Assembly: GCF_018417535.1 (NCBI RefSeq)
Contig: NZ_CP070977.1
Span: 3,658,001 to 3,722,000 of the forward strand
From: Burkholderia pyrrocinia
GTDB taxonomy: Bacteria > Pseudomonadota > Gammaproteobacteria > Burkholderiales > Burkholderiaceae
Reading direction: 5' to 3'
DNA: 64,000 bases
Both the position numbers and the translations under genes were made by a program. Positions 29,074 through 36,936 of the stretch are shown here, piece after piece. Under the pieces are notes generated by a model. It was not told the DNA's origin. It saw only the letters and a list, made by a program, of their open reading frames with translations, and searched no databases. Position 1 is the first letter of the stretch. Every line of letters starts with the position of its first letter.

Positions 29074-30108
29074 TCAGGTGAGGTCGCGCGCGGTGGCGTC
29101 GGCCGGCGTATCCGCCGGTGCCGCGGCGAGCGCGTGCCATGTGTCGCGCAGCCATTGCGCGCACGCGACGTTGTTGTCGAAGATCGAATAGCGGGCGCCG
29201 CCGCCGTAGTCGGGAAACGGGATGAACTCGCAGCTGATCTGTTCGAGCCGCATCGGCCGCGCGTGAACCTGCGATTGCAGCAACTGGCGCAGCGCGGCCT
29301 TCCACGTGTCGAGCGGCTCCGCGCGCCATTCGCCGTGATAGGCGCCCGGCGCCGGCGCGACGAACGGATACTGGATGCCGCGGCCGGGCCGGCCGTCCGC
29401 GCGGCGCATCCAGCGGTTCTCCGGGTTGTCCGGAATCACGCTGCGCGCATGCGCATGCCGGACCCAGCCGCGCGCGATCCAGTCGGCGTAGACGGCCGAC
29501 GGCGATGCGGGGTCGAGCATGCGGCGCACGCTGTCGGTGGGCTCACGCAGGCCCGACGCATCGAGTTCGGCGCGATTGCCGATCTTGAACAGCAGGTGCG
29601 AATGATCGAGCGTGATACGGAACGGTGCACCGGCCTGCTCGACATGCCGTGCGACACGCGCGATGCGCGCGAAATCCTCGCTCCACATGTCGACGTGCAC
29701 TTCGAGGCTCGGCAGGCAGCCGACCGGCTCGCCGCGTTCGTACGTCCGCAGGTAGAAATCGGCGACTTCGCGGTCCGACAGCGGATGGCCGGCCGCGTGA
29801 TGCGCGTAGAGCTGGCAGTTGAGTACCGTGCTGCCGAACCGCGCACCGGCATCGATGATTTCGGCGACGTGCGCCTCGTCGTGGCCCGCGCGCCAGATGC
29901 CGCCGATCACGCGAATCGGCAGCGCATGGCGGTCGACCAGCGCGAAATACGGCGACAGGTCTTCGCCGCGCGCCGGGTTCTTTTCGACGTAGTCGAACAC
30001 GCTGGCGCCGGCGACCATCCGGAAGCGTTCTGCGGGCGTGGGCAACGGCAGGCCGTCGTGTTCGAGCACGCCGTCGAGGTTCACGCCGATAAGGATCGGT
30101 TCAGCCAT
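29074..30108 (-). CDS. Xylose-isomerase-like TIM-barrel protein of unknown function
   Basis: A 344-residue protein. The first ~190 residues read as a sugar isomerase-like barrel: GVNLDGVLEHDGLPLPTPAE, PIRVIGGIWRAGHDEAHVAE, GCLPSLEVHVDMWSEDF (candidate metal Glu) and FRITLDHSHLLFKIG (candidate Asp/His). The C-terminal half (PFVAPAPGAYHGEWRAEPLD, LEQISCEFIPFPDYGGGARY) is not from a family I can name. ATG 30108 gives MAEPILIGV. It is the first structural gene of the minus-strand operon, and a perfect-looking LacI-type palindrome lies 76 bases upstream of its start. A role in cyclitol metabolism is inferred from context only. Confidence 0.7.
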   Translation of the reverse strand: MAEPILIGVNLDGVLEHDGLPLPTPAERFRMVAGASVFDYVEKNPARGEDLSPYFALVDRHALPIRVIGGIWRAGHDEAHVAEIIDAGARFGSTVLNCQLYAHHAAGHPLSDREVADFYLRTYERGEPVGCLPSLEVHVDMWSEDFARIARVARHVEQAGAPFRITLDHSHLLFKIGNRAELDASGLREPTDSVRRMLDPASPSAVYADWIARGWVRHAHARSVIPDNPENRWMRRADGRPGRGIQYPFVAPAPGAYHGEWRAEPLDTWKAALRQLLQSQVHARPMRLEQISCEFIPFPDYGGGARYSIFDNNVACAQWLRDTWHALAAAPADTPADATARDLT

Positions 30109-30183
30109 CGTCTCCGGTCCGTTGTTGTCCTGGGGATGGCTGTCCAATGTACGGATGCGCCGCGCGGGCTGCATGACAAACGT

Positions 30184-30199
30184 TGACGAAAAATCGCCA
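30184..30199. promoter_or_regulatory. Candidate LacI-family operator, copy 1
   Basis: TGACGAAAAATCGCCA. It matches, half-site for half-site, the reverse complement of the palindrome at 31371-31386 (TGACGAAATTTCGCCA), differing at two central positions. It lies between the lacI-type gene and the first gene of the minus-strand operon. A third, weaker half-match (TCGATTTTTTCGCCA) follows at ~30209-30223. Confidence 0.6.
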
Positions 30200-30244
30200 A
30201 TGCGGCGGTCGATTTTTTCGCCACGCCGCGATGCGCGGCGACGT

Positions 30245-31309
30245 TCAGGGCTGCAGGTAGGCGCTCGTCCTCACGTTCGCCGGACAGAACACGCGGAATT
30301 CGACCGGGTCGCCCGGCGGCGGCGGCTCGACGATCCCGCACGCATGCAGCACGTGCTGCAGCGCGGAAATCGCCTGTCCGTCCGGATCCTGGTCGATCGC
30401 GAGGTCCATCGCGCCGGCTTCGATGAAGGTGCGGTGCTGGTCGAGCATCTCGTGCCCGATCCAGACGACGCGACCGGCCGCGCCGGCCTTGCGCAGCGCC
30501 GCTTCGATGCCGGCCGAGCCGGCGCCGCTGTTGTAGATCGCGACCACGTCGTCGTGCGCCTGCAGTGCCTTCGCCACCGCGCGGTAGCAGCGGTCGTCCT
30601 GGTCGAGCGTCTCGACCGGCTCGTCGTCGCAGCGCAGCGCGGCGAACGCGTCGGCGAGCTGGTCGCGGCAGCCGGCGATCCGGTCGACGTGCGCGCGGTA
30701 GCCCATGCGCCCGCCGAGCAGCAGCACGCGGCCGGGGCGTGCCGTCAGGCGGCCGATGTAGTAGCCGGCCGTGCGTCCGGCGCGGTAGTTGTCGATGCCC
30801 GCGTAGTGCACGCGGTCGATGCCGCCGATGTCGGTGACCATCGTGACGACGGTCTCGCCGCGCGCGATCGCGCCGGCCAGCGCGTCGCGCACGCGGGCGG
30901 TGTCGCGCGCCGTGACGATCAGCGCCGCGCGCCGGTATGCGGGCCGCTCGATCAGCGCGGCGGCGCGTTCGTCGTCTGCGGCGGGCAGGATCGTCCGGTG
31001 CACGACCACGCGCCGGTCGAGCATCTGCAGCGAGCGCTGCAGCGCCTGCTGCAGCCGCCGGAAGAACGGCGTGTCGGTGTCCGGCAGCAGCACGTCGACG
31101 TGGATCAGCCCGTGCCGCGTGTCGGGCAGTTGCCGCGGCACGCCGAGCTGCCGCGCCGCCGCGACCACGCGCTCGCGGGCTTGCGCCGACACGCTGCCGC
31201 GCTCGTTCAGTACGCGATCGACGGTGGTCGTGCTGACGCCGGCGAGCGCCGCGATCTCGTCGAAGCGCGCGGTGCGCTTGCGCCAGCGCGGCCCGGATTC
31301 ACCTGCCAT
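30245..31309 (-). CDS. LacI-family transcriptional regulator
   Basis: A 354-residue repressor-type protein. The N-terminal HTH with hinge reads RFDEIAALAGVSTTTVDRVL then NERGSVSAQARERVVAAARQ, typical of LacI/GalR members. The rest is a type I periplasmic-binding-protein fold (LIHVDVLLPDTDTPFFRRLQ, TMVTDIGGIDRVHYAGIDNY, GRVVWIGHEMLDQHR) that binds sugars. The start at 31309 is chosen because a GGAGA stands five bases ahead; 31336 lacks one. It sits between two operator-like palindromes and controls, by position, both the cyclitol operon and the Moc-like oxygenase operon. Confidence 0.9.
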   Translation of the reverse strand: MAGESGPRWRKRTARFDEIAALAGVSTTTVDRVLNERGSVSAQARERVVAAARQLGVPRQLPDTRHGLIHVDVLLPDTDTPFFRRLQQALQRSLQMLDRRVVVHRTILPAADDERAAALIERPAYRRAALIVTARDTARVRDALAGAIARGETVVTMVTDIGGIDRVHYAGIDNYRAGRTAGYYIGRLTARPGRVLLLGGRMGYRAHVDRIAGCRDQLADAFAALRCDDEPVETLDQDDRCYRAVAKALQAHDDVVAIYNSGAGSAGIEAALRKAGAAGRVVWIGHEMLDQHRTFIEAGAMDLAIDQDPDGQAISALQHVLHACGIVEPPPPGDPVEFRVFCPANVRTSAYLQP

Positions 31310-31370
31310 GGTCGTCTCCATCGTTGTGGTCGCCATCGGTCACGTGGCGCTGCCTGGAACGCTAAAGCGA

Positions 31371-31386
31371 TGGCGAAATTTCGTCA
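31371..31386. promoter_or_regulatory. Candidate LacI-family operator, copy 2
   Basis: TGGCGAAATTTCGTCA, a 16-base palindrome with a single mismatched pair, placed between the lacI-type gene and the divergent hydroxylase gene. The same sequence (inverted) occurs at 30184-30199 in front of the other operon arm. Confidence 0.65.
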
Positions 31387-31483
31387 ATGTTTCGATTGAG
31401 CGGAGGCGGCCCGTCGCCTAATTTTGGTTCCATGAGGAAGCGCTTGCCGCGCTTCCCACGCACAAGCAAACCAGGAGACACGA

Positions 31484-32566
31484 GTGGCCCATACCGACGA
31501 CCAGGCGCACGACCGCACGGCGGCGCGCCGTCAGGCATACCGGATGATCGGCGGCGCCGGCGAGCACGCGCGTGCGGCGGGGCTTGTCAACGCTGAGTGG
31601 TACCGGTGCGCGGTGCCGCGGCCGCTGATGAAGCAGCTGATGCAGCGCGGCGACGCGCGCGCGATCCGCGACACGCTGATCTGGTACGCGGCGATCGCGG
31701 CCAGCGGCGCGCTCGCGTGGCTCGCCTGGCGCGCGCATTCGGCGTGGGCCATTCCCGCATTCTTCGTGTACGGCACGCTGTACTGCAGCCCGGCCGACTC
31801 GCGCTGGCACGAATGCGGGCACGGCACCGCGTTCCGCACGCGCTGGATGAACGATGCGCTGTACCAGGTCGCGTCGTTCCAGGTGTTCCGCCGCGCGACG
31901 GCGTGGCGCTGGAGCCATGCGCGCCATCACACCGACACGCTGGTCGTCGGGCGCGATCCGGAAATCGCCGCGCCGAAGCCGACCGACTGGCTCGCGCTCG
32001 CGCTGAACGTCGTCGCGCTGAAGCATGTGGCCGGCGAACTGCGCAAGATGATCGCCGTCGCGTTCACCGGCCGGCTCGACGACGAGGAGCGCACCTACGT
32101 GCCCGAATCGGAATGGCCGAAGGTCGTGCGCGAGGCGCGCATCCATCTCGCGGTCTATGCGCTCGCGGCCGGTGCCTCGCTGTACTGGCACACGATCCTG
32201 CCGCTGCTCTACATCGGGCTGCCGAGCCTCTACGGCGCGTGGCTGTACCTGTACTTCGGCCTCACGCAGCACGCGGGCATGCCCGAGAACGTGCTCGATC
32301 ACCGGCGCAACTGCCGGACCGTGATGATGAATCCGGTGTTCCGTTTCCTGTACTGGAACATGAACTACCACGTCGAGCACCACATGTTCCCGATGGTGCC
32401 GTTCCACGCGCTGCCGAAGCTGCACGAGGCCGTGAAGGCCGACATGCCGCCGCCGTACCGCAGCACGCTTGCCGCGTATGCGGAGATCGTGCCGGCGCTG
32501 GTCCGGCAGACGCGCGACCCGTCCCACTACGTCGTGCGGCCGGTGCCGGACACCGCGCGCGCGTGA
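31484..32566 (+). CDS. Membrane di-iron hydroxylase/desaturase (MocD-like oxygenase component)
   Basis: A 360-residue integral membrane protein of the fatty-acid desaturase/hydroxylase superfamily. The three histidine boxes that bind the di-iron centre are intact: WHECGHGTAF, SHARHHTDT and NYHVEHHMFP. Two pairs of hydrophobic helices (LIWYAAIAASGALAWLAW; LPLLYIGLPSLYGAWLYLYF) flank them. Start is GTG 31484 behind AGGAGA. The next two genes encode a Rieske ferredoxin and its reductase, which makes a complete oxygenase. This exact trio is MocD/E/F of rhizobial rhizopine catabolism, proposed to demethylate 3-O-methyl-scyllo-inosamine. A lipid desaturase is the main alternative. Confidence 0.82.
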   Translation: MAHTDDQAHDRTAARRQAYRMIGGAGEHARAAGLVNAEWYRCAVPRPLMKQLMQRGDARAIRDTLIWYAAIAASGALAWLAWRAHSAWAIPAFFVYGTLYCSPADSRWHECGHGTAFRTRWMNDALYQVASFQVFRRATAWRWSHARHHTDTLVVGRDPEIAAPKPTDWLALALNVVALKHVAGELRKMIAVAFTGRLDDEERTYVPESEWPKVVREARIHLAVYALAAGASLYWHTILPLLYIGLPSLYGAWLYLYFGLTQHAGMPENVLDHRRNCRTVMMNPVFRFLYWNMNYHVEHHMFPMVPFHALPKLHEAVKADMPPPYRSTLAAYAEIVPALVRQTRDPSHYVVRPVPDTARA

Positions 32567-32602
32567 CCTGCATCGCACAACCCAATCAAGGAGACACGCA
32601 TC

Positions 32603-32911
32603 ATGACGCAATGGATCGACACCGGCGCGCTCGACGACATCGACGATGAAGACGTCGCGCGCTTCGACCACGCAGGCCGCACGTACGCGATCTACCGGAT
32701 CGACGGCCATGTCTATGCGAGCGACGGCCTGTGCACGCACGAGCGCGTGCATCTCGCGGACGGGCTCGTGATGGACCATGTGATCGAATGCCCGAAGCAC
32801 AACGGGCGCTTCGACGTGCGCGACGGCCGGCCGCTGTCCGCGCCCGCGTGCGAGAAGCTGCGCACCTACCGCGCGAAGATCGAGGGCGGCCGCATCCTGA
32901 TCGAGGTGTGA
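32603..32911 (+). CDS. Rieske [2Fe-2S] ferredoxin (MocE-like)
   Basis: A 102-residue soluble Rieske protein. Cluster ligands are CTHE (DGLCTHERVHLADG) and CPKH (ECPKHNGRFDVRDG), i.e. C-x-H and C-x2-H with normal spacing; the second half ends EKLRTYRAKIEGGRILIEV as in oxygenase-type ferredoxins. AAGGAG precedes the ATG. It lies 36 bases after the hydroxylase gene and four bases before the reductase gene, so the three are translated from one mRNA. Its role is to pass electrons from the reductase to the di-iron oxygenase. Confidence 0.9.
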   Translation: MTQWIDTGALDDIDDEDVARFDHAGRTYAIYRIDGHVYASDGLCTHERVHLADGLVMDHVIECPKHNGRFDVRDGRPLSAPACEKLRTYRAKIEGGRILIEV

Positions 32912-32915
32912 TGCG

Positions 32916-34166
32916 ATGACCAACGACCGGGTGATGGCGATCGTCGGCGCGGGCCATGCGGGCGGCCGCGCAGCACAGGTGTTGCGCGAGTCCGGCTGGC
33001 GCGGGCGCATCGTGCTGATCGGCGCGGAGGCGCACCTGCCGTACGAGCGGCCGCCGTTGTCGAAAGGGGTGCTGACGGGCGAGCGCAGCGCGGCGCAGTG
33101 CCGGTTGCGCGACCCGGACGCATGGGCGGCCGACGCCATCGAGCCGGTCGTCGCGACGGTCGAGCGCATCGATCCGCACGCACGCGAAGTGCGTGTGTCC
33201 GGCGCTCGGGTGTTCGGCTACGATGCGCTGCTGCTCGCGACCGGCGCTCGCGTGCGCCGCCTCGCGATTCCGGGCGCGGCGCTCGACGGTGTATTTGCAT
33301 TGCGCACGCTCGACGACGCGGCTGCGCTCGGTGCGCGGCTCGTGCCCGACGCGCGGATCGTGCTGATCGGCGGCGGCTTCATCGGTCTCGAAGTCGCGGC
33401 GTCGGCGCGGCTGTGCGGCTGCCGCGTGACCGTGCTCGACGCCGCGCCGCGCCTGCTCGGGCGCGCGGTGCCGGAGACCATCGCGTCGCGCGTGCAGGCG
33501 CTGCACGAGGAGCAGGGCGTGGCGATCCGCGTGAACCGCAAACCCGTTGCGATCGAGCGGACCTCGGGCGGCGCGCTGGCCGTCGTGCTCGACGACGGCG
33601 ACACGTTGTTCGCCGATACGGTCGTGGCCGGCATCGGCATCGAACCGGCCGACGAACTGGCGCGCGACGCGGGCCTCGCGGTCGATCGCGGCATCGTCGT
33701 GAACGCGCGGCTCGAGACGTCGGCGCGCGGCATCTATGCGGCCGGCGACGTCGCGGTGTTTCCGAGTGCGTTGTCGGGGCGACCGGTCCGCCAGGAAACT
33801 TGGCACGGCGCCGAGACCCAGGCGCGCGCCGCCGCGCGCAACATGCTCGGCGCCGACGCACCGTATCGCGAGCTGCCGTGGTTCTGGTCGGATCAGTACG
33901 ACGCGCAGTTGCAGGTGGCCGGGGAGCCGGCGCTCGGCGAGCTGGCGGTCGCGCGCAGGCTCGAGGGCGACGCCGAAATCCATTTCCATTTCGATGGTGG
34001 CGGACGGCTCGTCGCGGCGAGCGGCTTCGGCCGCGCGTCCGGATTCGTCAAGGAGATGAAGCTGGCGAGGAGGCTGGTCGAGTTCGGCGTCGCGGTGGTG
34101 CCCGCGGCGCTCGCCGATGCGAACGTGAAGCTGAAGTCGTTGTTGCCGGCGTCGGGCGGCGGGTAG
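32916..34166 (+). CDS. FAD-dependent ferredoxin reductase (MocF-like)
   Basis: A 416-residue NAD(P)H:ferredoxin reductase. The N-terminal FAD fold is MAIVGAGHAGGRAAQVLRES with HLPYERPPLSKGVLTGE; the NAD fold is RIVLIGGGFIGLEVAASARL; then TVVAGIGIEPADELARDAGL and GIYAAGDVAVFP give the second FAD contact. The C-terminal reductase domain is PWFWSDQYDAQLQVAGE. This is the rubredoxin/ferredoxin-reductase layout of oxygenase systems such as MocF, BphA4 and ThcD. It completes the oxygenase operon and is followed by a bidirectional terminator. Confidence 0.9.
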   Translation: MTNDRVMAIVGAGHAGGRAAQVLRESGWRGRIVLIGAEAHLPYERPPLSKGVLTGERSAAQCRLRDPDAWAADAIEPVVATVERIDPHAREVRVSGARVFGYDALLLATGARVRRLAIPGAALDGVFALRTLDDAAALGARLVPDARIVLIGGGFIGLEVAASARLCGCRVTVLDAAPRLLGRAVPETIASRVQALHEEQGVAIRVNRKPVAIERTSGGALAVVLDDGDTLFADTVVAGIGIEPADELARDAGLAVDRGIVVNARLETSARGIYAAGDVAVFPSALSGRPVRQETWHGAETQARAAARNMLGADAPYRELPWFWSDQYDAQLQVAGEPALGELAVARRLEGDAEIHFHFDGGGRLVAASGFGRASGFVKEMKLARRLVEFGVAVVPAALADANVKLKSLLPASGGG

Positions 34167-34187
34167 GCGGAACGCGCGATGAAAAAC

Positions 34188-34216
34188 AGCCCGCGGCCTT
34201 CCGGCACGCGGGCTGT
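34188..34216. terminator. Bidirectional terminator between the oxygenase operon and glpF
   Basis: CAGCCCGCG (34188-34196) pairs with CGCGGGCTG (34208-34216). On the minus strand the stem is followed by five U (A-run 34183-34187), on the plus strand by TGTTGCTT, so it works best for the glp operon. Confidence 0.75.
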
Positions 34217-34243
34217 GTTGCTTCGTCGGTGCGACGGTGCGCG

Positions 34244-34960
34244 TCAGTGCGGCACGTGCAGTTGCAGATAGAGCACGGACGCGAGCGAGCCGCCGATCAG
34301 CGGGCCGACCACCGGAATCCACGCATAGCGCCAGTCGCTGTCGCGCTTGCCGGGAATCGGCAGCAGCGCATGCATGAGGCGCGGCGCGAGGTCGCGCGCG
34401 GGGCTCATCGCGTAGCCGGTCGGGCCGCCGAGGGAGATGCCGATGCCCAGCACCAGCAGACCGACGGGCAGCGCGTCGAGCGCACCGAGGCCGACCTGCG
34501 GCGACGCGAGATACAGCACGCCGAGGATCAGCACGAACGTGCAGATCGCCTCGGTCAGCACGTTGTGCCGGACGCTGCGGATCGCGGGCGCCGTGCAGAA
34601 CACCGCGAGCTTCAGGTCCGCATCGGCTTCCTTCGCGAAGTGCTGGCGATACGCGAGCCACACGAGCAGTGCGCCCGCCATCCCGCCGAGCATCTGCGCG
34701 AGGATGTAGCCGCCGACTTTCGACCACGTGAACTTGCCCGCGAGCGCGAGGCTGATCGTCACGATCGGGTTCAGGTGCGCGCCGCTGAACGATGCGGTCA
34801 CGTAGACGGCGACGAATACGGCCATCGCCCAGCCCCACACGATCACGATCAGGTCCGCGCCCTTGCCCTTGGTCTTCGCAAGCAGCACGTTTGCGACCGC
34901 GCCGTTGCCGAGCAGCACGAGGATCGCGGTGCCGATGAATTCTGCAATATAAGGTGACAT
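34244..34960 (-). CDS. glpF: Glycerol uptake facilitator / aquaglyceroporin
   Basis: GlpF is the inner-membrane channel for glycerol. The 238-residue MIP-family protein has the two NPA-like half-helix motifs in variant forms: SGAHLNPIVTISLAL (NPI) and GYAMSPARDLAPRLMH (SPARD); the GxxxNPxxT and D-L-x-P-R context of the second is typical of glycerol facilitators of Burkholderia type. Six membrane segments are visible, starting AEFIGTAILVLLGNGAVANV. It follows glpK by 82 bases, which hold a GC-rich hairpin (34982-35010), so expression relative to glpK may be tuned. Confidence 0.9.
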   Translation of the reverse strand: MSPYIAEFIGTAILVLLGNGAVANVLLAKTKGKGADLIVIVWGWAMAVFVAVYVTASFSGAHLNPIVTISLALAGKFTWSKVGGYILAQMLGGMAGALLVWLAYRQHFAKEADADLKLAVFCTAPAIRSVRHNVLTEAICTFVLILGVLYLASPQVGLGALDALPVGLLVLGIGISLGGPTGYAMSPARDLAPRLMHALLPIPGKRDSDWRYAWIPVVGPLIGGSLASVLYLQLHVPH

Positions 34961-35042
34961 GGTTGTCTCTCGTATGTCACGGCGGACTCGCGCGCGAGCG
35001 CGGTCCGCCGGTGTTGTTGTATTTCGTATGGAGGGCTGACGA

Positions 35043-36545
35043 TTACTGGGTATCGTCGGCCCACGCCTTCGCGGCGCGCACCGCACGCTGCCAGCCGGCC
35101 ATGCAGCGTTCGACCTGCTCCTTCGGCATCGACGGCGAGAAGCGGCGATCGAGCTGCCACTGGCTGCGCACTTCGTCGAGGTTCTTCCAGTAGCCGATCG
35201 CGAGGCCCGCGAGGTAGGCCGCGCCGAGCGCGGTCGTCTCGGTGATCTGCGGACGCACCGCGTCGACGCCGAGCAGGTCGGCCTGGAACTGCATCAGCAG
35301 GTTGTTCGCGCTCGCGCCGCCGTCGACGCGCAGCTCGCCGATGCTGATACCCGAATCGGCTTCCATCGCGGCCAGCACGTCGAGCGACTGGTACGCGATC
35401 GCGTCGAGCGCCGCACGCGCGAGGTGTGCGGACGTCGTGCCGCGCGTGACGCCGAACACCGAACCGCGCGCCCGCGCGTTCCAGTGCGGTGCGCCGAGGC
35501 CGGCGAACGCGGGTACGAGATAGACGCCGTCGGTGTGCGGCACGCTCGCGGCGAGCGCTTCGATTTCCGCGGCCGTCTTGATGACGCCGACGCCGTCGCG
35601 CAGCCATTGCACGACTGCGCCCGCGATGAAGATGCTGCCTTCGAGCGCGTACTGCACGTCGTCGCCGATCTGCCACGCGATCGTCGTGACGAGGTTGTTC
35701 TTCGACTCGATCGGCTTGTCGCCGGTGTTCATCATCAGGAAGCAGCCGGTGCCGTAGGTGTTCTTCACCATGCCCGACGTCGTGCACATCTGGCCGAACA
35801 GGGCGGCCTGCTGGTCGCCCGCGATGCCTGCGAGCGGGATCTTCGATGCGAACACGGTCGTCTTCGTGTAGCCGTAGATTTCCGACGACGCCTTCACTTC
35901 CGGCAGCATGCTGCGCGGGATGTCGAGCAGTTCGAGCAGCTCGTTGTCCCACTCGCGCGTGTGGATGTTGAACAGCATCGTGCGCGACGCATTCGTGACG
36001 TCGGTCACGTGCAGTTCGTGCTTGGTGAAGTTCCACACCAGCCAGCTGTCGACGGTGCCGAATGCGAGCTTGCCCTGGCGCGCCTTGTCGCGCGCGCCCG
36101 GCACGTTGTCGAGGATCCAGCGGATCTTCGTCGCGGAGAAGTACGAGTCGATCGGCAGGCCGGTCTTCGCGCGCACCTTCGCTTCGAGGCCCTGCTGCTT
36201 CAGCGAATCGCAGAAGTCGGCGGTGCGGCGATCCTGCCAGACGATCGCGTTGTAGACGGGCTGGCCCGTCTCGCGATCCCAGACGATCGTCGTCTCGCGC
36301 TGGTTGGTGATGCCGATCGCGGCGATCGACGTGCCGTTCAGGCCCGTGCGCGTGACGGCTTCTGCGGCGACGCCGGCTTGCGTCGACCAGATTTCCTGCG
36401 GGTCGTGCTCGACCCAGCCGGGTTGCGGGTAGATCTGTTCGAATTCCTTCTGGGCAATCGACACGATATTGCCCTGGCGATCGAACAGCATCGCGCGGGA
36501 ACTCGTGGTGCCCTGGTCAAGCGCGAGGATGTACTGGTCCTGCAT
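35043..36545 (-). CDS. glpK: Glycerol kinase
   Basis: GlpK phosphorylates glycerol to sn-glycerol 3-phosphate, trapping it in the cell. The 500-residue FGGY kinase begins [18 protein letters not shown] (phosphate loop), and has the [19 protein letters not shown] block, the [20 protein letters not shown] signature, [18 protein letters not shown] and [19 protein letters not shown] (ATP binding). ATG 36545 (MQDQYILAL) yields the standard length. It is upstream of glpF; a MITE-like element separates it from glpD, the gene before it in the same direction. Confidence 0.97.
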   Translation of the reverse strand: MQDQYILALDQGTTSSRAMLFDRQGNIVSIAQKEFEQIYPQPGWVEHDPQEIWSTQAGVAAEAVTRTGLNGTSIAAIGITNQRETTIVWDRETGQPVYNAIVWQDRRTADFCDSLKQQGLEAKVRAKTGLPIDSYFSATKIRWILDNVPGARDKARQGKLAFGTVDSWLVWNFTKHELHVTDVTNASRTMLFNIHTREWDNELLELLDIPRSMLPEVKASSEIYGYTKTTVFASKIPLAGIAGDQQAALFGQMCTTSGMVKNTYGTGCFLMMNTGDKPIESKNNLVTTIAWQIGDDVQYALEGSIFIAGAVVQWLRDGVGVIKTAAEIEALAASVPHTDGVYLVPAFAGLGAPHWNARARGSVFGVTRGTTSAHLARAALDAIAYQSLDVLAAMEADSGISIGELRVDGGASANNLLMQFQADLLGVDAVRPQITETTALGAAYLAGLAIGYWKNLDEVRSQWQLDRRFSPSMPKEQVERCMAGWQRAVRAAKAWADDTQ

Positions 36546-36645
36546 GTCTCTCATCTCCATCCGTGGATTGGCTTAGTTGTGATGCGCGCCGCATGGTGGG
36601 CGGCGCGTCGGTGAGTCAACATCGGTAAGACAACTGCAACTGCAT

Positions 36646-36933
36646 TAGGGTCTGTTTACATATGGAACGCGCATGCGTTGCCACGAGAACGGCCGCTCGC
36701 GAGGCGCGCGACGCTGCGAATACTGGACGTATCGCCAAGGAGCGCAACGCGGCGAGCGGCCGTTCTCGTGGCAACCCCAAATTAAAAAAATCACGTCACG
36801 GGAATGCCCGAAATCGCCCGTATGGCGGCGTCGCTCGTCGCTTGTTTGGCAAGGCCAAACGGCGCTCCTCACTTCTTGCCCTACGAGCGATTTCGGGCAT
36901 TCGCATGTGCGTTCCATATGTAAACAGACCCTA
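36646..36933. mobile_element. 288-bp MITE-like element with TA-flanked terminal inverted repeats
   Basis: The ends are 30-base inverted repeats (36648-36677 and 36902-36931, one mismatch; outermost bases GGGTCTGTTTACATATGGAA), each bordered by TA, which fits a TA target duplication. Inside, two independent hairpins: a perfect 24-base pair of arms at 36677-36700 / 36752-36775, and a 15-base pair at 36802-36816 / 36888-36902 with a nested GTTTGGC/GCCAAAC stem. No transposase is encoded, and the short open frames across it are repeat-derived. It starts three bases beyond the glpD stop and 100 bases upstream of glpK. Confidence 0.8.
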
Positions 36934-36936
36934 GGA

